From Gnomoniopsis sp. IMI 355080 (taxonomy: Eukaryota; Ascomycota; Sordariomycetes; Diaporthales; Gnomoniaceae): 64,000 nucleotides of DNA. Position 1 is the stretch's first letter; each line of letters begins with the position of its first letter. Location of the stretch: NCBI GenBank assembly GCA_027946555.1, contig JAPEVC010000011.1:124001-188000 (forward strand). Reading direction: 5' to 3'. Both the position numbers and the translations under genes were made by a program. The notes under the pieces are model-generated. The model was not told where the DNA came from, did not search any database, and worked only from the letters and a program-made list of their open reading frames with translations. This document shows, piece after piece, positions 11,320-21,718 of this stretch.

Positions 11320-12399
11320 ATGCTTATCTTCCCACCAAAATTCACAGCGATCCAACTCAAACAACTGGCACGTCTATGTGGGGAGAGTAGATCCGGGACA
11401 AAGCCTGACATTTCGAACCGCATTGTAGATGCTCTGAACAAATTCAAGCCGCTTGCGCCGAGAACGCGCGTGCTGAGTATAGATCTTGGTATTCGGAATC
11501 TCGCATACACTCTGCTGGAGGTCCCCAAGTCCAGCCAGGCGGCCACAGCCAAATCGCGCAAGCGACAGGATGCTACCTCGGTGGTGCCTATCTTGCACGC
11601 TTGGGAGCGTCTGGGCCTCATCCCAGAGCCCTCAGTCAAGGGTAGGGGTAAAAGGAAGGGTAAGACGGGCAAAGTGTCTGCCGCACCAGACACCGATCAA
11701 GAGGCAGATCCGACCAACACCCCGGTCCCCATAGAAGACTTCTCCCCCGTCCGCCTCTCCGGTCTGGCGGTTGATCTTATCCTAACACGTCTCCTCCCTC
11801 TCAAACCGGACTTGGTCATTATAGAACAACAGCGTTTCCGTTCCATGGGAGGGTCGTCAGTGCTCGAGTGGACACTTCGGGTAAACAGTCTCGAGTCGAT
11901 GTTATACGCTGCGTTCACCGCTCTACAAAAGCTAGGACGATGGCCGCACGGTAGATTGGAGGGAGTGGCGGCCAGGAAAGTCCTAGAGTTCATGGCTCTG
12001 CAGGAAGGCGAGGGGGCGAGCATATGGACAAAGGACGCCCCGGGAGACAACAAGCGCATGAAGAAAGATATTGTGGGCAGGATGTTGAGGGATACAATGT
12101 CGGGTACCAATCTAAGAGGAGTAAGTGTGGGTGAAGACGAGGGCCTTGCAGATGTAGTGAGGGAGTACGTTGATCGGTGGAGCAAATATGGGAAACGTGG
12201 TCGTAGCTCACCGGCCACGGGAAGCAGAGAGGGCCTTAAAAAGTTGGACGATTTGGCAGATTGTCTGTTGCAAGGAATAGCCTTCATCCGGTGGCAAGAG
12301 AACAAAAGGCTTCTACTTGAAGGAGGCGTGGAGGCGCTTGAAGACCAGATGGTGGACGAGGAAGCGCTTAAAGACCAGATGGTGGATGAGGAGGCATAG
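11320..12399 (+). CDS. CCE1: mitochondrial Holliday-junction resolvase Cce1/Ydc2 with SAP-like N-terminus
   Basis: A single exon encodes 359 residues from the ATG at 11320; the open frame extends upstream only to a TTG at 11278. Residues of about 5-45 form a SAP-like DNA-binding helix pair (FTAIQLKQLARLCG). The RNase-H-like nuclease core follows, with acidic residues where the family needs them: Asp55 in LSIDLGIRNLAY, Glu169 in LVIIEQQRFRS, and Asp311/Asp314 in KKLDDLADCLLQ. In yeasts this enzyme cleaves four-way junctions in mitochondrial DNA. A Lys/Arg-rich insertion (GRGKRKGKTGK) interrupts the core near residue 110. The C-terminus ends in a ten-residue tandem repeat (EALEDQMVDE then EALKDQMVDE). 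No clear mitochondrial presequence is visible, so an upstream exon or an internal signal is possible. Confidence 0.88.
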   Translation: MLIFPPKFTAIQLKQLARLCGESRSGTKPDISNRIVDALNKFKPLAPRTRVLSIDLGIRNLAYTLLEVPKSSQAATAKSRKRQDATSVVPILHAWERLGLIPEPSVKGRGKRKGKTGKVSAAPDTDQEADPTNTPVPIEDFSPVRLSGLAVDLILTRLLPLKPDLVIIEQQRFRSMGGSSVLEWTLRVNSLESMLYAAFTALQKLGRWPHGRLEGVAARKVLEFMALQEGEGASIWTKDAPGDNKRMKKDIVGRMLRDTMSGTNLRGVSVGEDEGLADVVREYVDRWSKYGKRGRSSPATGSREGLKKLDDLADCLLQGIAFIRWQENKRLLLEGGVEALEDQMVDEEALKDQMVDEEA

Positions 12400-12894
12400 G
12401 GAGGGCGGTTCTGGTTCACTGAACAGGAAATCAATTGCGCCCTGGAGAAACAGGAACTGTTGCGTGAATTTCACAGGCTCATAAGATTCATGAACTGGGA
12501 AAAAGGTTATGGATCACATCCGAACTATGCAGTATCACTTTGGCAGACTTGTCACCTAGTTGTGACTCTGTGGTTCTTTGTATTAAGCTGTGGGCGTCCG
12601 AGTGCCTTCTAATGGCTTCCAATCCAAACCATGGAGATCCGTCGCAACTTCCATTAACATTGTTCCATCCATTGATCTTTTACAAACCCATTTCACGTCG
12701 TAGCATTCAGGATTCACTTGCCACAACAAACAAGCCTTTCTCATTCTCTCAAGTAATTAAGACAACTATTCTTCCATCTCACCAACAGTGCGCCCACAAC
12801 CAGTATCACCTCTTCTCACACAGGAGTCAAGGAGGAACCGCATATCAATATTGGAATATCACCAAGCAGCACTTCGATTATCATCGGGGCAGAT
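12400..12894. other. gene-free interval
   Basis: This is the 3' flank of CCE1 and the 5' flank of the next gene. It is pyrimidine-rich from about 12700 to 12790. No supported coding frame is seen. Confidence 0.4.
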
Positions 12895-14860
12895 ATGGCT
12901 AGAACCCGATCTTCCAAGTCTTCCACCAAGGACCTCAAAAACAGGCGTCTGGAAGGCCCTACCTGTATCGGACCACTCACGAAGGAGCGCCTCGCAGCCA
13001 AGCATCCTGCTCCTCAAGTTCCCTTGCCTGTTATGAAAACTCCAGCCAGAAGGGACCCTGGTCTCTCAACATGTGTCCAGACCACATACACTCTGAGTAA
13101 GTCTCAATTAAAGATTACTCATCTGCAAACCCAGTCAGGAGATGCTGGTGTATAAGGAAGTAGAGCTCAGAAGTCATGAGAATAATTCACAAATCTGTCA
13201 TCTTCCCTGACCCTAGAAGCTCGTTTTTGAATCAATCCAGACAAGTACTTACTCCTAAACGAAGATATACTCCCTCTGCCCGATGTCTCCAACGTCGATG
13301 ACCTCGAACCAGCTGTTCGTGCAATCACCAGCCCCAGCGGCAATTTCATCTGGGGCCACACCAAGATTGTCAAGACTTCTGACCCGAGCCCGAGCGCTGT
13401 GGTTGATGCCGGGGGAGATTCCGATTTGGCATGCCTCCCCCTCCTGTCTCCTGTCTATGTACAGGTGGCTGCTAACATTGTGTGAAGGCCGACATCTTGC
13501 AGATCATCCTGATCCACAACAACCACAACCACAACGGTAACGTGCACTACAAGACTGTCGTTAGTATTGATCTGTTCCCGTAATCGACCTAAACTTGAAC
13601 GCCAAGGGGAGTACCGACGCAAGCTAACAAATCTGGGCGCAGGCAATGTTCCAGCCCACCTCATGGGAGCCCCGAAACTTGTTGTTAGAGGAGCAGGAGG
13701 TGATCGGCATCGACCAGATCTTGAGCAATATCCGCGGCTGGAAGAATAAGGTGCAGAGTTGTACTATTCTGCACGCACACGTGCGAGAGCAGTCAATAAT
13801 GGCCCGAGGCCCTGCATTCCCGAATGGAATGGGCAACGAGAAGCGTTATCCGCCTCCCTGGGACAAAGAGACCTGGGACAAACGGATCGAGGAGCGCGAA
13901 AGGAAAAAGATGGTGTATAAAGCCCGCCATGCAAAGAAACGACCCAGAGTAAGTTATACGGTTACACTGAGGATGACATGCACAACGAAATCTCGACCAA
14001 ATGCCAGCTCACCACCCATGGTAATTTCGACAACATCTTGTCCGTCATCAACACATCACGTCGGACCATCTCCGAAACTACAATAAATCATGACTGACGC
14101 TATTTCTGCCTACATCCCTTCACCAAAATCCCACTAGCCCGTTGGTCCTGCTGCTTCTAACATGTCGATGTAGACCAAGGGCAATTAGGACCGCCCTCGC
14201 GGCTTGATCGATTCTGGCAATCATAGCCGTAGAGATCGATTCCTGGGGAACCAGGGTCAAATCCCTGGAAATCTCAGAGGCTCTGGGGCCACGACGTTTG
14301 CCACAGTCCCTCCTCCCAGCGACTCTGCTCGGTTGAACTCAGCTGTTCTAGCCTTTGAACGGGTGAACGATGTGCCACGTTCCATGAGTCGCTCTAACGC
14401 AGACTCGAGAATGGGATGCCCGACCCAGAATACTGATGAAGACATTAGCAAAGATTCCACAATTCCGGAGAAATCAGACAAGAGAGAAACACCGCTTCCA
14501 CCTTCACGAACCCCAAACCCATCTGAGCGCCCCAAGGAAATCTCGCGGGCTACAGGACTTGAACTATATGAGAATGACTACGACCTCGATTCCGACCGTG
14601 CCCGTGCTACCGACAGCGCCTTTAGAGAAAATCCTGGGGCTCGAAAGACCAAAAACTCCATGAGAGCGGGGATTCCAACGCTGGCTACAGGTCGAGACTA
14701 CCCCAAGGCAAATTCAAGGATGGATCCAGGCTGTGCGTTCTTCCTTGGCGCTTCTTCTTCTGAACGCTTCAAGCCTGCCGATGACGATACAGTGAATGAG
14801 GAGAGTGGGGACCGTGAAAGTAGTGATGGCTCAAGGCGCACCAAGCGGCGGAGGCAATAA
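12895..14860 (+). CDS. uncharacterised four-exon protein, basic and disordered
   Basis: I do not recognise a family. A phase-consistent model is 12895-13096, 13241-13464, 13643-13948 and 14189-14860, giving 467 residues. Support comes from a GTAAGT donor after 13096 and another after 13948, and CTAAC branch points before the 13642 and 14188 acceptors. The N-terminus is basic (MARTRSSKSSTKDLKNRR), followed by a hydrophobic/acidic patch (LNEDILPLPDVSNVDDLEP), a Trp/Lys/Glu-rich helix (WDKETWDKRIEERERKKM), then a long Ser/Pro/Arg-rich tail ending RRTKRRRQ. That end looks like a nuclear localisation signal, so a nuclear role is a guess. The 13465-13642 intron holds a Asn/His-rich open stretch that could be an extra exon in another model. 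The boundaries are less certain than the existence of a gene. Confidence 0.5.
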
Positions 14861-15426
14861 ACTGGGAATGACGGATTGTGCCACAACGGACCCGCGTGAC
14901 ACAAGAGAGACGACTAAAAATTTCGCTTGATGAGCCACTTCTCTTTATGAAGTCACTGCAATAGGTTGAGGGTATTTGGTACGGTTTGGACGGTTACCCA
15001 GTAAAGATAAAAGAAATGAACGGCTCGTGGTCACAAGTGGGAGGGCTAGCAGTATCGGAAAGTCAACGACTGGCTGGAACCAAGAAAATTTCCCAGCATT
15101 GCGCAGCCAACAGGAGAAACAACAGTGGCACTGCAGGATAAAAGCCCCAAAAGACGACTTTTCGCATCCTATAAATTGTATTCTCAAAGAGGCTGCCATA
15201 ATCGAGACTAATGAAAGAAGTTGGTGATAAGCGACGATCTACAGTACTACTTCCGTTGCATTGCAGTAGCGCCGTCACCTGCCAGCCAGTCCAGCTTGTC
15301 ATGCAGCTGACACATCCCTGTTGAGATACATCTGCTCACCTTCTTATCCATCTGTAAGACCCGACTCACAACACTGTATGTTAGAACCGCGAGACTCACG
15401 ACTCTTCGTCAAGAGCCACCGTAAAT
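14861..15426. other. gene-free interval, promoter of the BLOC-1 subunit gene
   Basis: No coding frame with family features is seen. The last 100 bases before the ATG at 15427 are C/T/A-rich, as is usual for a fungal leader. Confidence 0.4.
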
Positions 15427-16470
15427 ATGGCTAACTCAACCCGCCCGCCAAGCCCGCCCGGGCCGTCTTCAGCCTCCGTCACTACAACAAACACCACATC
15501 CACCTCCTCCCCACACAGCACAAATCTACCAAGTGCAAGCGCAAGCGGCAGTGCTTCCGGCGGGGGCGGGGGCGGCCCGGCCTCCTCCGTCTCCTCCCCG
15601 CCTCCGACCGGGCCGCGGCCCGCCGCCCTCCTCGCACCGCAACAACAGCAACAACAACAAGCTGCCCACCATCACCACCCCAGTCGCCAGCCACCTCCGC
15701 CCACAGCCTCGTCCCAGCATCGGCGGCTCTCCATCCCGCTTCCATCCCCCACCAATCCCACGACCCTGCCGACACCGTCGCAGACGGCGCAGATCGCTCA
15801 GGCGCGTGATGCGCTCGTGGCGTCCCTCGGCAATGCGCTCGACACGGAGCTGCAGAGCCGCGCGGCCTTGCTGCATAATAATCAGCGGGCGATTGAGAAG
15901 CAGGAGCGGGATGTGGAGCGGGCGTTGGAGGAGCTGAGGAAAGAGGATGAGAAGCTAATGAAGGTGCTGAATGAGGGGAGTCGGAAGGTGAAAGAACTGG
16001 GTGATGTGCAGAATTGGGCGGAGAGGCTGGAGAGGGACTTTTTGGTGGTGGAGGAGACGATGAGACTGGTGAATGAGGGGGATAGTAGTGGAAGCTGGTC
16101 AGGGAGTGGGAGTGAAAGTGGGAGTTGGTCGGGGAGTGAGAGCGGGAGTGAGAGGGGCGATGAAGTCGGTGATGGTGAGGGGGATGTGCGGATGGCTGAT
16201 GGTGGTCTTGATGGGGATGGCGAGGCTGACGGGGCAGTGGGTGCGGGTAGGGTTGCGTCTTTGGATAAGGGAAAGCAGGTAGTGGTACCTGCTTCGGACG
16301 CCATGGACGTTGATCCAGCTCCCAGTCCCTCAATTCAGGACTCTGCTGACGGCTCTGGATCGAGCAGCGTTGTCACAGCGATCAAGACGACCGAACAGGA
16401 TACCGTAAAATCACCACTGTCCTCACCAGGAGCAGGCAATTGGCTGAAGAGGTTCATATGGAGAAGTTGA
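15427..16470 (+). CDS. BLOC-1 subunit 1 (BLOS1/GCN5L1) homologue with long disordered arms
   Basis: A single exon encodes 347 residues. The conserved part is a helical core at about 120-215 (DALVASLGNALDTELQSRAA, then QERDVERALEELRKEDEKL, then VQNWAERLERDFLVVEETM), which fits the GCN5L1/BLOS1 family. That family is part of BLOC-1, which acts in endosome-to-lysosome sorting; fungal members are thought to act at endosomes. The core is flanked by low-complexity arms. The N-terminal arm has Gly, Gln7 and His4 runs and much Ser/Pro. The C-terminal arm has a Ser-Gly-Trp/Glu repeat (SGSWSGSGSESGSWSGSESG) followed by an Asp/Gly-rich acidic stretch. Animal BLOS1 is about 125-150 residues, so this is more than twice as long because of the arms. 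It converges on TSC13. Confidence 0.8.
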   Translation: MANSTRPPSPPGPSSASVTTTNTTSTSSPHSTNLPSASASGSASGGGGGGPASSVSSPPPTGPRPAALLAPQQQQQQQAAHHHHPSRQPPPPTASSQHRRLSIPLPSPTNPTTLPTPSQTAQIAQARDALVASLGNALDTELQSRAALLHNNQRAIEKQERDVERALEELRKEDEKLMKVLNEGSRKVKELGDVQNWAERLERDFLVVEETMRLVNEGDSSGSWSGSGSESGSWSGSESGSERGDEVGDGEGDVRMADGGLDGDGEADGAVGAGRVASLDKGKQVVVPASDAMDVDPAPSPSIQDSADGSGSSSVVTAIKTTEQDTVKSPLSSPGAGNWLKRFIWRS

Positions 16471-16751
16471 TGGTGACAACTGGGTCTCAACCGCACCATC
16501 TTCAAGGCTTCACGATCTACGACATGCATGAGATACCACGAATCGGGTGCAGCTGCTCTAACATTATTATTCATAGCGCCTATGATTTGTTTCTTTCTAT
16601 TATTCAATTGTCCTATTCATCCCTCAAGCATAGTCTGCGCACGCCTGCGACGGAATGTACACTGACGCGTCTTGAAATGCAACCATCTGTTCCCACGACG
16701 AATGCCCGCTCAGATGCAATTTTGTTTTTTAGATACGGTTTTCCAACTCTT

Positions 16752-17833
16752 TCAGATAAGCCCGGGCAGGAAGGTGTACCTCTTCTTCTTGTACTTGTCG
16801 CCAAAAGTGTTCCTCAGCGCCCTCTCTTTATCCCGGGACCAGCTGGCCATGTACGACATGCCGATACTGATGAACAGCACCACTGCCCATTCTCGAGCAA
16901 CAAGGATGACACCGATCCATGCGATGACCTCGAACATGTAGTTGGGGCACGTCACCAAGCTGCTTCCGATGCAGGTTGGGATGCCCTTCTCCGTGCCACC
17001 AGGTTTGCGAAGCCCCGTCAGGTGCTTGTGCACCGCGAAGTTGGCCGTCTCGCCTCCCAGGTACAGCACAATGCCCACATAGTCCAGCAGTCCCAGCTCA
17101 GGGCGCGCAGCGAGCGACCGCGGCGAATAGATGAAGTAGGCGGACATGAGCCCTGCAGTCACCCAGTAGAAGACGCTGTTCTTGACAATGTTGAAGGCGG
17201 GCATGGTGGCGGCCGAGAAGCGGTGTAGGAAGGCGGTCTCAAGCTCGCGCTTGACAAAGTGGGCGATGAACATGTAGAAGCAGACTTTCTGAACGATGGT
17301 GAGAGGGATCTTGTCGGCGTCTTTGTAGAAGTAAGGGTCGATCTTGGCAAGCTGGGGACGGATTGCGTAGAAGAAGGCATGGAAGAGAATGGGACCGAGA
17401 TATTCGACAAGGAAGACGGTACGCCAGGAGATCTGGGGCCCTGTGGGTCATTGTTAACAAATTCCCAAGTCTTAAAGGAGGCAAAAGAGGGGGAAGAGTG
17501 ACATACCAAGGTCTTGAACAAGGACCTCGCCATTCTTGACGACATCCTCCTGGTCACGCACCAGGGCGCGTCGGTCTGCAATCCTCTTCCTTGTGGAAGG
17601 AGAGAACAAGCCAATGCGGTTGTGATCCTTTACATTGCAATATCCTGCCACGGCCTTCTTGACATCATCAATTTCTGCATCTTTGGGCACTGTAATTGTG
17701 GTGGGAGGCTTTGAGTTGGGAAGGCCCTTCTTCGATGCTATTAAGAAAATGTCAGTGTGCGTGGAGACTGAAGCAACTAGCATCAATGTTATTTACCTCG
17801 GCTGGAGATCTTGAGAGGGATGGTATCAGCCAT
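16752..17833 (-). CDS. TSC13: very-long-chain enoyl-CoA reductase (TECR/Tsc13)
   Basis: Exons 17833-17797, 17737-17507 and 17440-16752 join in phase to give 318 residues. The first 100 or so residues form the ubiquitin-like fold usual in this family (PTTITVPKDAEIDDVKKAV). The rest is a multi-span steroid-reductase-like membrane domain. It contains GPQISWRTVFLVEYLGPIL, ETANFAVHKHL, and the conserved CPNYMFEVIAWIG followed by WSRDKERALRNTFGDKYKKK near the C-terminus. Tsc13 catalyses the last step of each very-long-chain fatty acid elongation cycle in the ER membrane, using NADPH. Length and motifs match the family. It is convergent with the BLOC-1 gene (281 bp between stops) and divergent from the quinone oxidoreductase. 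Confidence 0.95.
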
Positions 17834-18630
17834 TGCAAAGTGATCTGTCGAGTCCTGACTAGACTCGTGTGCTGGTTGTGCTTGACACTAGACTTGTCGA
17901 TGTTGTTGGGAGATTCAGACTGTTGACGCTGATAAATTATTGTCGGCAAGCTCTCTCGCCTCGGCCCGCTGCAGGGGAAGCTACATTGTAGACCTGGTAC
18001 CTAGGTATCAAGACCCCTGTTTACGACTCCGGGCTCGGACTCACAGGGGATAAGTAGTCCAGTTCGCCATTGGCTTCCATATAATTTTATGATGAATTTG
18101 AACGATTCTGTCTCGATTACAGTACTGCTAAGACTATAATGGCTCTACACAATCTCATATCGTTGGGCATAACTGACTAGAAATTGTGGCAAGGAATTCG
18201 CTAAAATCCTTGTATAAGCCGTAGCTGGCTGTTGCAGATTGTCTAGGTACCTACTTAGGTACCTAAGTACCTTGCTACTTATAGTGTATGTAGGATATCA
18301 CTTTGTATAGCCTCGAATAGGGCGTTGCATTTCTCTTTCTTGTCCCTTATAATAAAGACGAGCTAAGCTACTCAGCCAGCCTATTTGACGTCATGAACCA
18401 CTTCTACAGGCTGTCAATGTGACAATCCGATTGTCCGAGAGAAAGACATGCTCTAACGGCCCCGCACTATACTTATTGGTAGCATCCGCCTTCCGTACAT
18501 TTACTCCTCCTATCCGGAGCTCGGCGCGCGATCCGATTTATAATACAATACAGCTGCGTCTTTTGCACTTTTAATTGTACACGAGCTCTTCCCACTATCG
18601 ACTTGGTAATTTTTCAATTCACTTTTCCAC
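17834..18630. promoter_or_regulatory. divergent intergenic region between TSC13 and the quinone oxidoreductase
   Basis: This 800-bp AT-rich interval holds both promoters. It contains a dense run of TAGGTACCTA-like words at 18243-18272 and another at about 17994-18009. Nothing here resembles a gene. Confidence 0.5.
18243..18272. repeat. TAGGTACCTA-type palindromic word cluster
   Basis: Three overlapping copies of an AGGTACCTA/ACCTAAGTACCT word lie head to tail. Related words recur at about 17994, 21505, 21613, 32743, 44863 and 53922, always outside genes. Confidence 0.6.
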
Positions 18631-19701
18631 ATGCTCAAATCCCTTCCCAGATTACAGGCCATATCCAGAAGCCTTCAACCAGCCATCACATCCAAATTCT
18701 TCCACTCCACGCCCACATTCACCATGAAGGCCGTCGTATACGACAAGACGGGAGATTCATCCGTACTGCACGTCGCAGACCTGCCCAAGCCAACTCCCGG
18801 TCCTTCTGATGCTCTCATCAAGGTTGACTATGCTGGAATCAATTTCATCGACATTTACTTCCGTACAGGTCTCTATCCCACCTCTTTCCCCGCCATCACA
18901 GGCCGCGAAGGCGCCGGCGTCATAGAGGCTCTTGGGGCTGAAGTCCCCTCCGCTTATGGCCTGAAGGTTGGCGACCGCGTTGCTTGCTATGCGCAGAACG
19001 TCATGGCCGAGTTTGTCGCCACCCCAGCGGCAAAGCTGATGAAATTACCTGACGACGTCAGCAATCGCCAGGGTGCAGCCCTTATCCTACAGGGGCTTAC
19101 GGCATGGACACTGGTCAAGGATGCGCACGAGGTCAAGAAAGGTGAGGTGGTGCTTGTTCATGCGGCCGCTGGTGGCACGGGCGGGTTGATCGTACAGATG
19201 GCGAAGCATTTGGGTGCAACCGTCATTGGCACGGCGAGCACGCCTGAAAAGATCGAGATTGCTAAGGGCCACGGCTGTGACCATGTGATCAATTACAGCA
19301 AGTCCAATGTGCTGGAGGAGGTCAACAAGATCACAGACGGCAAGGGCTGCCACGCTGTCTTCAGTGGCATCGGACAGGCTACGTTCAAGGATGATCTGGA
19401 GTGCTGCAGGCGCAAGGGCAGCATGATCACATTTGGCAATGCGTCTGGGGCAATTGAGGGATTCCGTCCGCTCGAGCTGGGGAAGAAGAATGTCAAGCTC
19501 TTGCGGCCTAGGCTGGATGTGTATGTGTCCGAGAGGGAGGACTTTGAGCAGCGATCTGCCGAGTTGTTGGATCTCGTGGCAAAGGGGATCGTCAAGCTGG
19601 ACATCGGGAAAGAGTACACCATGGAGCAAGTTGGCCAAGCACATGATGATCTATCAGGAAGGAAGTCCACAGGCAAGCTCATTGTCAAGGTTGCGGCATG
19701 A
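18631..19701 (+). CDS. ZTA1: NADPH:quinone oxidoreductase (zeta-crystallin type)
   Basis: A single exon encodes 356 residues of the medium-chain dehydrogenase superfamily. The Zn-free quinone oxidoreductase branch is shown by AVVYDKTGDSSVL, then GINFIDIYFRTGLYP and ITGREGAGVIEALG, and by the NADPH motif HAAAGGTGGLIVQMAKHLGA. The Cys/His zinc ligands of alcohol dehydrogenases are absent. The enzyme reduces quinones or reactive carbonyls with NADPH. The first 31 residues contain Arg, Lys, Ser and Phe but no acidic residues, like a mitochondrial presequence; a second in-frame ATG at 18724 (Met32) begins the conserved enzyme exactly. Two products with different locations are therefore possible, by inference. 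Confidence 0.9.
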   Translation: MLKSLPRLQAISRSLQPAITSKFFHSTPTFTMKAVVYDKTGDSSVLHVADLPKPTPGPSDALIKVDYAGINFIDIYFRTGLYPTSFPAITGREGAGVIEALGAEVPSAYGLKVGDRVACYAQNVMAEFVATPAAKLMKLPDDVSNRQGAALILQGLTAWTLVKDAHEVKKGEVVLVHAAAGGTGGLIVQMAKHLGATVIGTASTPEKIEIAKGHGCDHVINYSKSNVLEEVNKITDGKGCHAVFSGIGQATFKDDLECCRRKGSMITFGNASGAIEGFRPLELGKKNVKLLRPRLDVYVSEREDFEQRSAELLDLVAKGIVKLDIGKEYTMEQVGQAHDDLSGRKSTGKLIVKVAA

Positions 19702-20233
19702 AATCAATATGGATTGAAGCTCTAGATCTAGCTGAAGTTATTGCAGCCAAATAGTGACTTGTTCAAGATTGTGGAAAAGCTCAAAACATCGCATACAGTG
19801 TCGAGTTTCCCTGGGTAATTATCATAATTCAATTAGGCCTTATGTATGCTCCAAGGGAAAATAAATAAAAGAAAATAGGATATTAGTGTGAAGTCCTCCG
19901 TTGCGCTTGAGTGCTCATCAGATGTTGGGTTCTCGATATATCCTACTATGCGAAAATAAGGCTTACCTTGAGACGCAACACTCCAGAATAGCACGCAAAT
20001 TTCCTGGAGTCCTATGTATTCACTATGAGACTGAAATGAATAAGCATGTTCCCCGTGATATTCACACATGTGAACATCCATGTAACACGTTGATAAGATG
20101 ATTTGAGCCGGGGGGAAAGGTCCACTTTGCTATGCCTCACTGCCACCATCATTTTTCGAGAACCAACACTGATACACTGTCAGCTCTTTCAACCATATCG
20201 AAAATCACCCATTGCCCTCTTTGTTCATAAACA
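19702..20233. other. gene-free interval
   Basis: AT-rich 3' flank of the quinone oxidoreductase. No supported feature is seen. Confidence 0.4.
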
Positions 20234-21110
20234 ATGTAGAAATTGCACAAAATCGAAGCGTATAAACGAAACGGCACCGTTCTCGTCACAGGCGCAAATG
20301 GAGGCCTTGGTGTTGCCATGGTACGCAAGATCTTGTCAGGCCCTGAGCTTGCTAGCAATTACCATGGCATCTACACTGTTCGTGACGTGTCTTCTGCACC
20401 GAGATTGCATTCGGCTCTCAAAACGAGCAGAATGCACTCCAATGACGTCTTGTCGCTGGTCTTGTGTAAGTCGAACTAAATCTTTGACATTCAGACTAGT
20501 ATTGAGCCCATTGCGAGGAGCACTTGGAGCACCACAAAAGAAGACCCAAAGTATAAGGGGGGGAATCGGCGGTACGGTGCAGCAAGGCAAACTCTGCGAA
20601 GTCATGATGATGTGAGTGCAAAATATGCCTTGAGCGTGTGTCTCGTTTGTTTCCTTCTCCGCTCAGGAGCATCCTCCAAAGCTGATATTGTATGAAAATA
20701 AGTCCCGAACTACAACGACGTTTGGACCAAGACTCAGCCCTGAACCGAGTTTTCGTCTTGGCATAGACCCGGGATCGACGCCGACTTATCTTGTACGCCG
20801 AGGTAAGTTGATGATTCGTGGACTGTGAACTTTCGTTATGCCCTGGCTGGGGGTGATTTTGACATGGATCTGGCCCAATGGTACGAGTCGTACAATCAAG
20901 AAATCTGCCGGTGACCTACTTGCTGCGGCGTTGGACTCCAATACAATTTATGGGCAGCATCCGAAAGGTTTATACCTGCATGGGGAAGCGAGGATGGATG
21001 TGTCTGCTGAAGCAAGGGAATCCAAGAAGACACGGATGTTGTGGGATGCCACTGTCAAGAACACCGACTTGAAGCATGGCGAAACTGTCCTTACGGACTG
21101 GGCAGGATAA
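20234..21110 (+). pseudogene. decayed short-chain dehydrogenase/reductase
   Basis: Pieces of a fungal SDR lie in the right order but in different frames and with parts missing. The ATG at 20234 is followed at once by TAG (20237-20239). The same frame then reads GTVLVTGANGGLGVAMVRKI, the N-terminal cofactor-binding motif. Around 20530-20581 a stretch reads EDPKYKGGNRRYGA, the expected catalytic Tyr context, with the Tyr codon at 20573. Its continuation KLCEVMMM begins at 20589, one base out of frame, so the catalytic Lys is lost. Around 20700-20805 come ELQRRLDQDSALN and LGIDPGSTPTYLVRR in different frames. From about 20905 the C-terminal part runs cleanly to a stop at 21110 (NTIYGQHPKGLYLHGEARMD and beyond). 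About 100 residues between the first and second pieces are missing. It cannot make a working enzyme in any simple splice model I could find. Confidence 0.85.
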
Positions 21111-21682
21111 GATCTTAAGTCATCCGTCGAGTACCCATGCACGAAGCCAGCCATGGAACTATTGCGATCTGCGAAGCATGTCAAGGAACTGAAATATTTT
21201 GGTAGCTCCGAAGTGTTACAACGAGTATCTCCTGGATAGCAATACGTTGCTTCTCTGTACTTGGTAGAACATAGCGGAAATAAGGACTCAATCTCACTGC
21301 AACGTAACAAGAGAGCAATCCGTTTGTCGAGCTCCTTTTGTCGTTGCTGTGCTGTTTTATCGTGTGCGAGACTGTGAATAACGGGTATGAAAAGAAGGAA
21401 ATGGGACGTATGCCATATTCAAAGAGCATCATGGTCTTTGGAATGAGACATCGTGACTTGATTTAAACACAATATAGAAATGGGCTATGTTTTCTAGACA
21501 TTTTAGCTACCTACTTGGGTACCTAAATTGGGCTACTTACTTACCTACTTGATGTTATTCTCAGCGAAGTGCTAGCAGGATAGTATTGATGCGCCGCTAG
21601 TAGGCAAATCCCAGGTACCTACCCAATTTTGTAATGGACATAAGGGGCGATGGACATTGGAGGCACTCTTCATGTTTATTTT

Positions 21683-21718
<36 letters not shown>

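Noticed and set aside
15482..16333. 283-codon minus-strand frame opposite the BLOC-1 gene
   Set aside because: Low-complexity Pro/His/Ser mirror of the sense repeats; no evidence of a gene.
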